A DNA stretch of 5,703 nucleotides. It comes from an uncultured Collinsella sp. GTDB lineage: Bacteria; Actinomycetota; Coriobacteriia; Coriobacteriales; Coriobacteriaceae. The notes below the pieces were generated by a model. It did no database searches, was not told where the DNA came from, and saw only the letters and a program-made list of their open reading frames with translations. The DNA is taken from assembly GCA_900754745.1 (NCBI GenBank), contig CAAEEB010000011.1, positions 1 through 5,703 of the forward strand, given 5' to 3'. Of the stretch, positions 1 to 4,813 are shown piece by piece (the first letter of the stretch is position 1; every line of letters starts with the position of its first letter). The translations under genes were made by a program, and so were the position numbers.

Positions 1-81
1 TACGTGAGCGGCGTGCCCTTCATGACCGGCATGAACCGCGTCGCTGCCGAGAAGGCCGTCCTCGACGTCATGGCTCAGTAG
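1..81 (+). CDS. C-terminal end of an unidentified protein (partial)
   Basis: Frame 1 is open from the left edge to a TAG at 79-81 and gives 26 residues, beginning YVSGVPFMTG and ending LDVMAQ. Its codon use (GTC, GCC, AAG, CGC) matches the real genes nearby. Only 11 bases separate its stop from the start of the VOC gene, so the two are probably co-transcribed and may work in one pathway. The tail is too short to assign a family. Because the neighbour resembles a domain attached to KDPG aldolases, an enzyme of sugar-acid metabolism is possible, but nothing in these residues shows it. The gene begins outside the window. Confidence 0.7.
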   Translation, partial: YVSGVPFMTGMNRVAAEKAVLDVMAQ

Positions 82-92
82 GCGCTGACTGT

Positions 93-467
93 ATGAGTGA
101 GCAGAACGCCAATCCGGTCGAGCTCTTTGGCATGCGCGTTGCCCATGTGGGCATTAACGCCACCGACCCGGCAGACGCCCTGGAGATTGCGGAGCTGTTC
201 TCGACGATGATGGGCCTGCCCGTCATCGAGACCCCGGTTTCGTACTTTAACGATTCGCTGGTCGAGGTCATGAAGCAGAATGGTCGTGGCGCCAAGGGTC
301 ACATCGGCTTTGCCGTCAACGACATCGATGCGGCCGAGAAGTGGTTTGCCGAGCGCGGGCTCGAGGTCAACGAGGAGTCGCGCGTGCTGCTGCCTGACGG
401 CGGCACCAAGCTCGTGTACTTTAAGCGCGAGTTCGCCGGCTTCGCCGTGCACCTGTGCCGCGAGTAG
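93..467 (+). CDS. VOC (glyoxalase/bleomycin-resistance fold) family protein, KDPG-aldolase-associated type
   Basis: This 124-aa protein has the size of a single vicinal-oxygen-chelate module. Two beta-alpha-beta-beta-beta halves can be traced: residues 15-62, starting with RVAHVGIN, and 68-123, starting with KGHIGFAV and ending GFAVHLCRE. Candidate metal ligands sit at the usual places: His18, Glu58, His70, and His120 or Glu124. The pattern HVGIN, LFS, VEVMK, GHI, FAVHL closely recalls, from memory, the C-terminal VOC domain fused to some clostridial 2-dehydro-3-deoxyphosphogluconate aldolases. Here it stands alone, after a different gene end. Substrate and reaction are unknown; VOC members include lyases, epimerases, dioxygenases and binding proteins. 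The ATG at 93 is preceded only by a weak AGTAGGCG purine stretch, so translation may be coupled to the gene ending at 81. A later ATG at 132 would remove most of the leader before strand 1 and is possible. The gene is followed by a strong terminator. Confidence 0.85.
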   Translation: MSEQNANPVELFGMRVAHVGINATDPADALEIAELFSTMMGLPVIETPVSYFNDSLVEVMKQNGRGAKGHIGFAVNDIDAAEKWFAERGLEVNEESRVLLPDGGTKLVYFKREFAGFAVHLCRE

Positions 468-491
468 CGCACAAGCTGCCATAGCTAGCAA

Positions 492-523
492 AAAGGGATA
501 GGGCCGCGCGGCCCTATCCCTTT
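492..523. terminator. Bidirectional intrinsic terminator
   Basis: A perfect 14-bp stem (492-505 pairs with 510-523) closes a GCGC tetraloop. The core is GGGATAGGGCC and its complement. On the plus strand it is followed by TTTATTTATG and serves the VOC gene. On the minus strand the stem ends in a run of five T's (494-490) and serves the sensor kinase gene, which stops at 543. Its place between two convergent genes and the A/T-flanked GC stem fit a shared terminator. Confidence 0.92.
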
Positions 524-542
524 ATTTATGCCGAGGGGCTTC

Positions 543-1838
543 CTACCGCGGCAGGCGAATCGTAAAGCGGCTGCCGACGCCCTCGACTGAGGTCACACCG
601 ATGACGCCGCCGTGGCTGTCGACGATCCACTTGGCGATAGCGAGCCCCAGGCCCGAACCCTGTGCACCGACATCGCGCACGTTGTCGGCACGGTAGAACC
701 GCTCGAACGCGTGAGCTGCGGATTCCTGGTTCATGCCGATGCCCTCGTCCTCAACGCTTATGTCGATCGTGCCCGCGCCCGCATCCGGCGCTACGCCAAA
801 CGTGATGGGCGTGCCCGCGTCCGAATACTTGGCGGCATTCTGCACGATTACGCGCAGAGCCTGCTTCACGAGCGCCACGTCAACCGATGCGTTGCAGCGC
901 GGGTCGCTGGCGAGCGCAGCGTCACAGGCCAGCCGATACGCGTGCGTGGCATCAATCATCTGCGATTCTTCGCAAACCTCGCCGACCAGTGCAGCCAGGT
1001 TGGTATTCGCGCGCCGCAGTACGGTGCGGCCGGCATCGCCGCGCGCCAAAAACAGCAGCTGCTCCACGAGCTCCTGCATATGCTCGCTTTCGGCCTTGAG
1101 GGATGCGATAGACTCCGCCAGCACGTCCGGGTCGTCTTTGCCCCAGCGGTCGAGCATGTTTACGTAGCCCTGAATCACCGCGATGGGCGTGCGCAGCTCG
1201 TGGCTCGCGTCGTTGACAAAGCGCATCTGCTGCAGCTTGGCCTCTTGCATCTGGCGCAGCAGGCGGTTGAGTGCGACCTCGATGCTTGCCAGGTCGGCGT
1301 CGCCGGTGGTGACGCTCGGCGAGTCGACGCTCGCGCGCTCGATGGCCTGCTCCAGCGTTTCCATCTTGCCGCCGGAGAGCTGCATGCGGCCGAGCTCGTC
1401 CACGCGTAAGGCCAGGTCGTTGAGCGGTGCCATGGTGCGGCGTACGCGACGGGCGCCGCCGAGCATGTTGAGCACGCTGATGACCTGCCAACCTACAACG
1501 ACAAGGTAGAGAGGCCATAGCGTGACGAGGTCCTGCGCGAGGGGGAAAGTCTTGGTGGTACGCGCAAGCTCGACGGTATAGATGAGTGTGGTCGGGTTCC
1601 AGCCGCGTGCGGGCGTCAGCGACATACCGTGAACGGTGGCGCCGGGGATCCATCCCGCAGTAAACGCGCCGTCGGGCAGCGTCTGGTTGTATCCATAGAC
1701 GAGGATCGCCGCCGCAATCACCACCAGTAACAGATCGAGCCAAATGTAGCTCATCAGGCGGCGCCACATATAGCTCCAGTTGATGGCACCGGCGATGGAG
1801 GTGACGCGCCTGGCCTCGGCGTTACGCACGGCAGACAT
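543..1838 (-). CDS. Membrane sensor histidine kinase (HisKA/HATPase)
   Basis: This 431-aa protein is a classical two-pass sensor kinase. The N-terminal cytoplasmic tail leads to TM1 (about residues 31-50) and an extracytoplasmic loop of about 56 residues (51-106) that probably senses the signal. TM2 follows (about 107-126). A HAMP-like linker starts near RRTMAPLNDL (134) and continues to about 200, longer than usual because of a polar insert around 155-180. The HisKA H-box SHELRTP (212-218) carries the phospho-acceptor His213. The ATPase domain shows an N-box around Asn334 (QNAAKYSD), G1 DEGIGM (364-369), F-box FERFYRAD (378-385) and G2 GSGLGLAIAKWIV (394-406). All catalytic motifs are intact. 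The ATG at 1836-1838 lies inside the response regulator gene, which ends at 1822 (17-nt overlap). A GGGGTGGG-type purine run lies just upstream. The partner is almost certainly the adjacent regulator. The signal and target genes cannot be read from the sequence. Confidence 0.96.
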   Translation of the reverse strand: MSAVRNAEARRVTSIAGAINWSYMWRRLMSYIWLDLLLVVIAAAILVYGYNQTLPDGAFTAGWIPGATVHGMSLTPARGWNPTTLIYTVELARTTKTFPLAQDLVTLWPLYLVVVGWQVISVLNMLGGARRVRRTMAPLNDLALRVDELGRMQLSGGKMETLEQAIERASVDSPSVTTGDADLASIEVALNRLLRQMQEAKLQQMRFVNDASHELRTPIAVIQGYVNMLDRWGKDDPDVLAESIASLKAESEHMQELVEQLLFLARGDAGRTVLRRANTNLAALVGEVCEESQMIDATHAYRLACDAALASDPRCNASVDVALVKQALRVIVQNAAKYSDAGTPITFGVAPDAGAGTIDISVEDEGIGMNQESAAHAFERFYRADNVRDVGAQGSGLGLAIAKWIVDSHGGVIGVTSVEGVGSRFTIRLPR

Positions 1839-2583
1839 AGCCCACCCCGCGCACGGTCTGGATGATGCGAGCGCCGCCAGCGTCCTCGATCTTGGCGCGC
1901 AGGTGCGCGATGTGCACGTCGACGTTGTTGGTGTCGCCTACGTAGTCGTAGCCCAGCGCCTCGTGCGCAATGCGCTCGCGCGTGAGCACGGTGCCGGCGT
2001 GCGCCATAAGCAGGGCGAGGACGTCGAACTCGCGAGCCGTGAGCGCGATGGGCGAGCCGCCGACCGTAACTTCGCGGCGGTCGGGATCGAGCGCGACCGA
2101 ACCCACGGCGAGCGCGGCGGGGGAGGGCACGGCAGAGGTCTTGGCCGAGTCACCAGCTGGGGGTATCGCGGCGGCACCCGTAGCGCCCTCCCCGGCCCCA
2201 ACGCCTGAGGCCGCCCGCACGGCCTCCGAGCGCTTTAGCGCCACGCGGATCCGTGCGAACAGCTCCTCAATCGCAAACGGCTTGGTCAGATAGTCATCGG
2301 CGCCGGCATCGAGCCCGGCCACCTTGTCCATCACGGCATCGCGAGCGGTGACCATGATCACCGGCACATCCTTGTGCTTGCGTACGCGCCGCAGCACCTC
2401 CATGCCGTTGAGCTGCGGCAACAGCACGTCGAGCAGAATCAGATCGTAGTCGCGTTCCAGCGCCAGGTCCACGGCGGTACGGCCGTCGGCGGCGTGCTCC
2501 ACCTGGTAGCCCTCGTGCTCCAGCTCGAGCGTCACAAAGCGGGCGATTTTCTCCTCGTCCTCTACGATCAGGATTCGTGCCAT
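1822..2583 (-). CDS. OmpR/PhoB-family response regulator with extended linker
   Basis: This 253-aa protein is a DNA-binding response regulator. The receiver domain (about 1-118) has the acidic pair Glu8/Asp9, phospho-acceptor Asp52 in LILLDVLLP, Thr79 in VTARD, and Lys101 in LTKPF. The C-terminal winged helix (about 160-252) has the usual LTAREFDVLALL, NNVDVHIAHLRAKI and RGVGYV signatures. Between them lies a roughly 40-residue stretch (about 121-160) rich in Ala, Gly, Pro and Ser. That is clearly longer than the usual linker of this family and makes the protein about 25 residues longer than typical. The gene follows the DUF4342 gene by 18 nt, and a GGGGG ribosome-binding site (2589-2593) lies 5 nt before its ATG. 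It overlaps the sensor kinase gene by 17 nt. The three genes therefore form one operon, and the kinase is its cognate partner. Confidence 0.96.
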   Translation of the reverse strand: MARILIVEDEEKIARFVTLELEHEGYQVEHAADGRTAVDLALERDYDLILLDVLLPQLNGMEVLRRVRKHKDVPVIMVTARDAVMDKVAGLDAGADDYLTKPFAIEELFARIRVALKRSEAVRAASGVGAGEGATGAAAIPPAGDSAKTSAVPSPAALAVGSVALDPDRREVTVGGSPIALTAREFDVLALLMAHAGTVLTRERIAHEALGYDYVGDTNNVDVHIAHLRAKIEDAGGARIIQTVRGVGYVCRA

Positions 2584-2601
2584 ACGTGCCCCCGTCTGCG
2601 A

Positions 2602-3144
2602 TTACTTGTCGTCGTTCAGATTTTGCTTGATGCCGTCCGCGGCGTCGGCGGCGTGGTCCATCAGGTTGTTGATGCTGCCGGGCACATCGCCGTCACTGTC
2701 GATGCGGTAGCGCATGCCAAAGAACAGGCCAAGCAACATCAGCCATACCGTGGCGCCCCAGGCAAACAGCGCGACGATGGGGATCAGGATGGGGATGTTG
2801 AGGATGATGGCGTCGCGGCGCGTGGCGATAAACTTGGTGTCCAGGCTCAGGCGGAAGAGCTTTTTGAGGTACTCCCACACGCTGTCCATCTTTTTGGAGA
2901 AGTCGGTCTTTTCGCTCGACTTTTCGTAGGCAGCCTGCGCGGCGACCATCTCGGCCGAAGGCTCGTCGACCGGCGCAGACTCGGTGGCGGCGTGCGCCGA
3001 CGTGGTCTGGGTCTTGCCCTGCGACTCGAGCCAAATGATGGCATCAAGGACGTTGCCGTCGGCGGCGTCGAGCGCTGCCTTGGCATCGGTGTAGCTCACG
3101 TTGCACTTGGTGCGGATGGTTTCAACTTTTTCGAGGTCGTCCAT
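2602..3144 (-). CDS. UBA-like/DUF4342 membrane protein
   Basis: This 180-aa protein has two recognisable parts. Residues about 4-42 (VETIRTKCNVSYTDAKAALD and on to AIIWLE) match the UBA/TS-N three-helix fold of EF-Ts-like N termini. A charged, Ala/Ser/Glu-rich linker follows (about 43-85). Residues about 88-148 resemble DUF4342. They include a basic amphipathic stretch (KKLFRLSLDTKFIATRRD) and a long hydrophobic segment (about 112-143) that could form one or two membrane helices. The acidic C-terminal tail (149-180) has no clear domain. DUF4342 proteins have no settled function, and this assignment is from pattern memory. It is the first gene of an operon with the response regulator and kinase, which suggests a role linked to envelope sensing, or a target of autoregulation. 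The ATG at 3142-3144 is set by a good AAAGGA site at 3151-3156. Confidence 0.85.
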   Translation of the reverse strand: MDDLEKVETIRTKCNVSYTDAKAALDAADGNVLDAIIWLESQGKTQTTSAHAATESAPVDEPSAEMVAAQAAYEKSSEKTDFSKKMDSVWEYLKKLFRLSLDTKFIATRRDAIILNIPILIPIVALFAWGATVWLMLLGLFFGMRYRIDSDGDVPGSINNLMDHAADAADGIKQNLNDDK

Positions 3145-3150
3145 GACCTG

Positions 3151-3156
3151 TCCTTT
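3151..3156 (-). promoter_or_regulatory. Ribosome binding site of the DUF4342 gene
   Basis: Reading the minus strand, AAAGGA lies 6 nt before the ATG at 3144. It is one of the clearest Shine-Dalgarno matches in the window and supports the chosen start. Confidence 0.8.
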
Positions 3157-3174
3157 CGTTCGATGGGCGCGACG

Positions 3175-3229
3175 CCGGGCGATCTGCCCGGGCGCGAGCG
3201 TTGCGTTCGGCGGCCTGCGTGGCGCCGCC
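3175..3229 (-). promoter_or_regulatory. GC-rich structured 5' leader of the DUF4342/two-component operon
   Basis: Two GC-rich hairpins can be drawn between the putative promoter and the ribosome binding site. One pairs 3175-3180 with 3186-3191 (CCGGGC, 5-nt loop). The other pairs 3209-3214 with 3224-3229 (GGCGGC, 9-nt loop). Neither is followed by a T-run, so they are not obvious attenuators, and the surrounding DNA is so GC-rich that some pairing is expected by chance. They match no riboswitch that I recognise. Confidence 0.3.
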
Positions 3230-3235
3230 CCGCCC

Positions 3236-3265
3236 TTGGTCGAACTCTATAGTGCAGGTTATAGA
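3236..3265 (+). promoter_or_regulatory. Possible divergent promoter reading toward the inverted-repeat element
   Basis: On the plus strand TTGGTC (3236-3241) is followed after 18 bp by TATAGA (3260-3265). It would read rightward into DNA with no convincing gene for almost 500 bp, including the whole inverted-repeat element. The spacing is acceptable but the match is modest, and it shares the A/T-rich island with the minus-strand promoter, so it may be only a by-product of base composition. Confidence 0.2.
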
Positions 3266-3285
3266 TTAAGCGATTCTTGAGCCAA
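3258..3285 (-). promoter_or_regulatory. Putative sigma-70-type promoter of the DUF4342/two-component operon
   Basis: On the minus strand, TTGGCT (3285-3280) is separated by 16 bp from TATAAC (3263-3258). The -10 hexamer matches five of six consensus positions and the -35 matches four. The site lies in an A/T-rich island within GC-rich DNA, about 110 nt before the DUF4342 start. The predicted transcript start is near 3251. It is the best candidate on this strand but was found by eye only. Confidence 0.45.
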
Positions 3286-3400
3286 GATTAATGTTGGATG
3301 AGTTTTTGGGTGGCGAAGCGCGTGACGCGGGGCGCGCAGGCAAGGGGAAGGCCGGTTTTGCGTGGCGTGAAGGAGGGGCGGTCTGATCTTTGGGATAGCT

Positions 3401-3406
3401 GATAGC
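3401..3406 (+). repeat. Left flanking direct repeat GATAGC (candidate target-site duplication)
   Basis: GATAGC directly abuts the left outer end of the inverted-repeat element and recurs in the same orientation at 3587-3592, directly after its right end. It is not part of the inverted symmetry, since the reverse complement of the right copy is GCTATC. That is the pattern expected of a 6-bp target duplication. A further GATAGC at 3394-3399 weakens the argument a little, because the motif is locally repeated. Confidence 0.5.
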
Positions 3407-3465
3407 GAGGTCTAATACTTTTTCGAGAAGTGAATGAGTGAAAACGGACCCCCGAAGCATCGACA
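3407..3465 (+). repeat. Left inverted arm of the 180-bp element
   Basis: This arm begins with GAGGTCTAATACTTTT and then TCGAGAAGTGAA. An 11-nt variable block (TGAGTGAAAAC) follows, and then GGACCCCCGAAGCATCGACA. It pairs with 3586-3528 without gaps. Outside the variable block only four positions differ. Confidence 0.85.
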
Positions 3466-3481
3466 CTTTAGAGGTGCCGTT

Positions 3482-3519
3482 TCCTGCGGTTTTAATGCCG
3501 GAATCCTGCGTTTATGCCG
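3482..3519 (+). repeat. Two short direct repeats in the centre of the element
   Basis: TCCTGCGGTTTTAATGCCG (3482-3500) and TCCTGCGTTTATGCCG (3504-3519) are near-identical direct copies that differ by three missing bases and are separated by GAA. They occupy most of the 62-nt centre between the inverted arms. Confidence 0.65.
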
Positions 3520-3527
3520 TTGAAAAA

Positions 3528-3586
3528 TGTGGATGCTTCAGGGGTCCAAAAACAGCCGTTCACTTCGCGGAAAAGTATTAGACCTC
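3528..3586 (-). repeat. Right inverted arm of the 180-bp element
   Basis: Read on the minus strand it begins with the same 16 bases as the left arm. CCGCGAAGTGAA follows, then the variable block CGGCTGTTTTT and GGACCCCTGAAGCATCCACA. The variable block matches the left arm at only 3 of 11 positions, whereas its flanks are almost identical. Confidence 0.85.
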
Positions 3587-3592
3587 GATAGC
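3587..3592 (+). repeat. Right flanking direct repeat GATAGC (candidate target-site duplication)
   Basis: This is the right-hand partner of the GATAGC at 3401-3406. It directly follows the last base of the perfect terminal inverted repeat. Confidence 0.5.
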
Positions 3593-3731
3593 GGGGGATG
3601 GGGTACCGGTGTAAAACGGCGTCAATGGTTGGTCGAGCAGGCGGTTTCTCCATTGATGTCCGCACGGCATGTGACACTTGCCCTGCCGCCCTGCTCTGCC
3701 GCGGCGGCATGTGTTTGAACAACGACCCTCT
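3593..3731. other. Non-coding spacer upstream of the small membrane protein gene
   Basis: This stretch presumably holds the promoter of the 79-aa gene, but no convincing -35/-10 pair was found by eye. GGCATGTG occurs twice (in 3661-3680 and 3701-3720), and a loose GCCGC/GCGGC pairing lies between them. An open frame on the plus strand runs through it from 3598 into the membrane-protein gene. It contains a CDTCPAALLCRGGMC cysteine pattern, but lacks a ribosome binding site at its start. Confidence 0.5.
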
Positions 3732-3737
3732 AAGGAG
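3732..3737 (+). promoter_or_regulatory. Ribosome binding site of the small membrane protein gene
   Basis: AAGGAG lies 10 nt before the ATG at 3748 and is the strongest Shine-Dalgarno match in this region. It decides the start in favour of 3748 over the in-frame ATG at 3598. Confidence 0.75.
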
Positions 3738-3747
3738 TTCGATATTG

Positions 3748-3987
3748 ATGAGCGACAACACCAAGCATCTCGCAAAGAAATGCGTTAAGGACGCGGGGCC
3801 ATGCCTCGCGCTGTGCGTGGCCGGCGCAGCGGTCGCGCTGTTGGCAGTTCTGGGGCCGTTTGACGCGCTCCGAAGTGCCAGTTCTCTGCATGTTTGCATG
3901 GCCCTTGCCGGTGCCATGATGACCGGCGGCGTGCTCGACCTGATTTTTTGGGTGTTTGACCCGTTTGGATGGAAGAACGAGGGGTAA
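3748..3987 (+). CDS. Small two-helix membrane protein of unknown function
   Basis: With the start at 3748 the product is 79 aa. A short basic N terminus (MSDNTKHLAKKCVKDAG) leads to a first hydrophobic helix (about residues 18-38, CLALCVAGAAVALLAVLGPF). A short loop (39-47) follows, then a second helix (about 48-70) and a tail ending DPFGWKNEG. No catalytic motif or known domain was recognised. Four cysteines lie in or next to the helices. The gene stands alone between the repeat element and the phosphoesterase gene, 85 nt upstream of the latter, and could be co-transcribed with it. An upstream in-frame ATG at 3598 would add 50 residues but has no ribosome binding site and lies close to the repeat element, so it was not used. 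The gene is probably real because of its excellent ribosome binding site and its membrane-protein composition. Confidence 0.7.
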   Translation: MSDNTKHLAKKCVKDAGPCLALCVAGAAVALLAVLGPFDALRSASSLHVCMALAGAMMTGGVLDLIFWVFDPFGWKNEG

Positions 3988-4072
3988 GCCCTAAGGGATG
4001 GAAGGGCTGGAACGGTTGGCTTAGTGATCGTGCAGAGTGCGGGCTAGCGACTTACAGGGAAGTGGTGATCCG

Positions 4073-4798
4073 ATGACGGTCTATGTGACGGGCGATATTC
4101 ACGGCGGCCTCGACATGAAAAAGCTGCGCGATTGGGACCTTGGGGATAGCCTGACGAGCGACGACTATCTGATTGTCGCGGGCGACTTTGGCTTTCCGTG
4201 GGATTTCTCTGCCGAGGAATGCACCGATATCGCTTGGCTGGAATCGCGCCCCTATACCGTGCTGTTCGTCGACGGCAACCACGAGCGTTTCGATCACTGG
4301 GCGGAGCGTCCCATGGAGCTGTGGCACGGTGGGCTGACGCAGCGCCTGTCGGATACCTCGCCCATACGGCGCCTGACGCGCGGTGAGGTTTTTGAGCTCG
4401 ACGGCTCAACGATCTTTACCATGGGCGGCGCCACGAGCGTGGATAAGGAATACCGCATTCCGTATTCCAGCTGGTGGCCGCAGGAGCTGCCGGACGAGCG
4501 CAACTTTGAGGAGGCGCGGACAAAGCTCGACAGCGTAGACTGGAAGGTCGACTACGTGATCACCCACACCTGCTCTACGCGCATGCTTTCGCCCACACTC
4601 TATCCGGGGCCTGGCTGGAATTACCCCGCCGTTGATCGGCTTACGGCATTTTTCGATGAGCTGGAAGACCGCTTGGATTACAAGCGCTGGTACTACGGGC
4701 ATTTTCATCGGGATGCCAACCCTGCCGAGCGCCATACCGTGCTCTACGACTGCATCGTTCGCCTGGGCGACGAACTCCAGCCCTGGGATGTTGCGTAG
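4073..4798 (+). CDS. Calcineurin-like metallophosphoesterase
   Basis: The 241-aa protein carries every hallmark of the calcineurin-like fold in order: GDIHG (7-11, ligands Asp8 and His10), GDFG (37-40, Asp38), DGNHE (67-71, Asn69 and His70), VITHT (162-166, His165) and YGHFH (208-212, His210 and His212). These bind two metal ions and catalyse phosphoester hydrolysis. The substrate (phosphoprotein, nucleotide or other) cannot be told. The protein is cytosolic, with no signal peptide or membrane segment. Its short length and the Trp-rich middle (YSSWWPQELP, 131-140) fit small bacterial and phage-type phosphoesterases. The start was placed at the ATG at 4073, which puts the first strand (VYVTGDIHG) right at the N terminus as is usual. 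A GTG at 4037 would add 12 non-conserved residues. Upstream purines (AGGGAAG) give a weak ribosome binding site. It converges with the GluQRS gene at a distance of only 15 nt. Confidence 0.92.
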   Translation: MTVYVTGDIHGGLDMKKLRDWDLGDSLTSDDYLIVAGDFGFPWDFSAEECTDIAWLESRPYTVLFVDGNHERFDHWAERPMELWHGGLTQRLSDTSPIRRLTRGEVFELDGSTIFTMGGATSVDKEYRIPYSSWWPQELPDERNFEEARTKLDSVDWKVDYVITHTCSTRMLSPTLYPGPGWNYPAVDRLTAFFDELEDRLDYKRWYYGHFHRDANPAERHTVLYDCIVRLGDELQPWDVA

Positions 4799-4813
4799 GG
4801 GCGGGGTGGCTGA

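Larger units (their letters stand above)
3407..3586. mobile_element. 180-bp inverted-repeat element, MITE-like, no coding capacity
   Basis: The element is built of two inverted 59-nt arms (3407-3465 and 3528-3586) around a 62-nt centre. The outermost 16 bp (GAGGTCTAATACTTTT and its complement) are perfect. Over the whole arm 47 of 59 positions match without any gap. Most mismatches sit in one 11-nt block, and conserved blocks GAAGTGAA, GGACCCC and GAAGCATC flank or follow it. GATAGC lies immediately outside both ends in direct orientation. Small size, terminal inverted repeats, flanking direct repeats and the absence of a transposase together resemble a miniature inverted-repeat transposable element mobilised in trans. 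The alternative is a large RNA hairpin or cruciform with a regulatory role. I have an impression that similar sequences recur in Collinsella genomes, but cannot confirm it here. Short open frames crossing it are accidental: the same frame in the left arm is broken by stops. Confidence 0.65.

Noticed and set aside
612..1409. Long plus-strand open frame of 265 codons antisense to the kinase gene
   Set aside because: It is a shadow of the strongly supported sensor kinase. It has no recognisable domain and is His/Arg/Ala-rich as expected of antisense frames in GC-rich DNA.
2374..3252. Plus-strand open frame of 292 codons across the regulator and DUF4342 genes
   Set aside because: It is antisense to two well-supported genes, its composition is biased, and no motif was found.
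3291..3386. Plus-strand mini-frame of 31 codons (MLDEFLGGEARDAG...)
   Set aside because: No Shine-Dalgarno sequence precedes the ATG and the composition is what GC-rich DNA gives by chance. No family resemblance.
3266..3466. Minus-strand open frame of 66 codons starting in the left arm
   Set aside because: It begins inside the repeat, has no ribosome binding site, has a low-complexity basic/proline-rich composition and overlaps the putative promoter.
3598..3747. N-terminal extension of the 79-aa protein containing CDTCPAALLCRGGMC
   Set aside because: The spacing of the cysteines is suggestive, but the AAGGAG site at 3732 fits the later start, the ATG at 3598 lacks a ribosome binding site, and the extension begins 12 bases from the repeat element.
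3492..3917. Minus-strand open frame of 141 codons
   Set aside because: It crosses the right inverted arm, spans the upstream region of the 79-aa gene and lies antisense to that gene's first half. There is no ribosome binding site, and the matching frame in the left arm contains stops. Its apparent coding quality in the arm comes from the repeat.
3987..4008. AGCCCT ... AGGGCT hairpin after the 79-aa gene
   Set aside because: The stem is only 6 bp with a 10-nt loop and no T-run, too weak to call a terminator.
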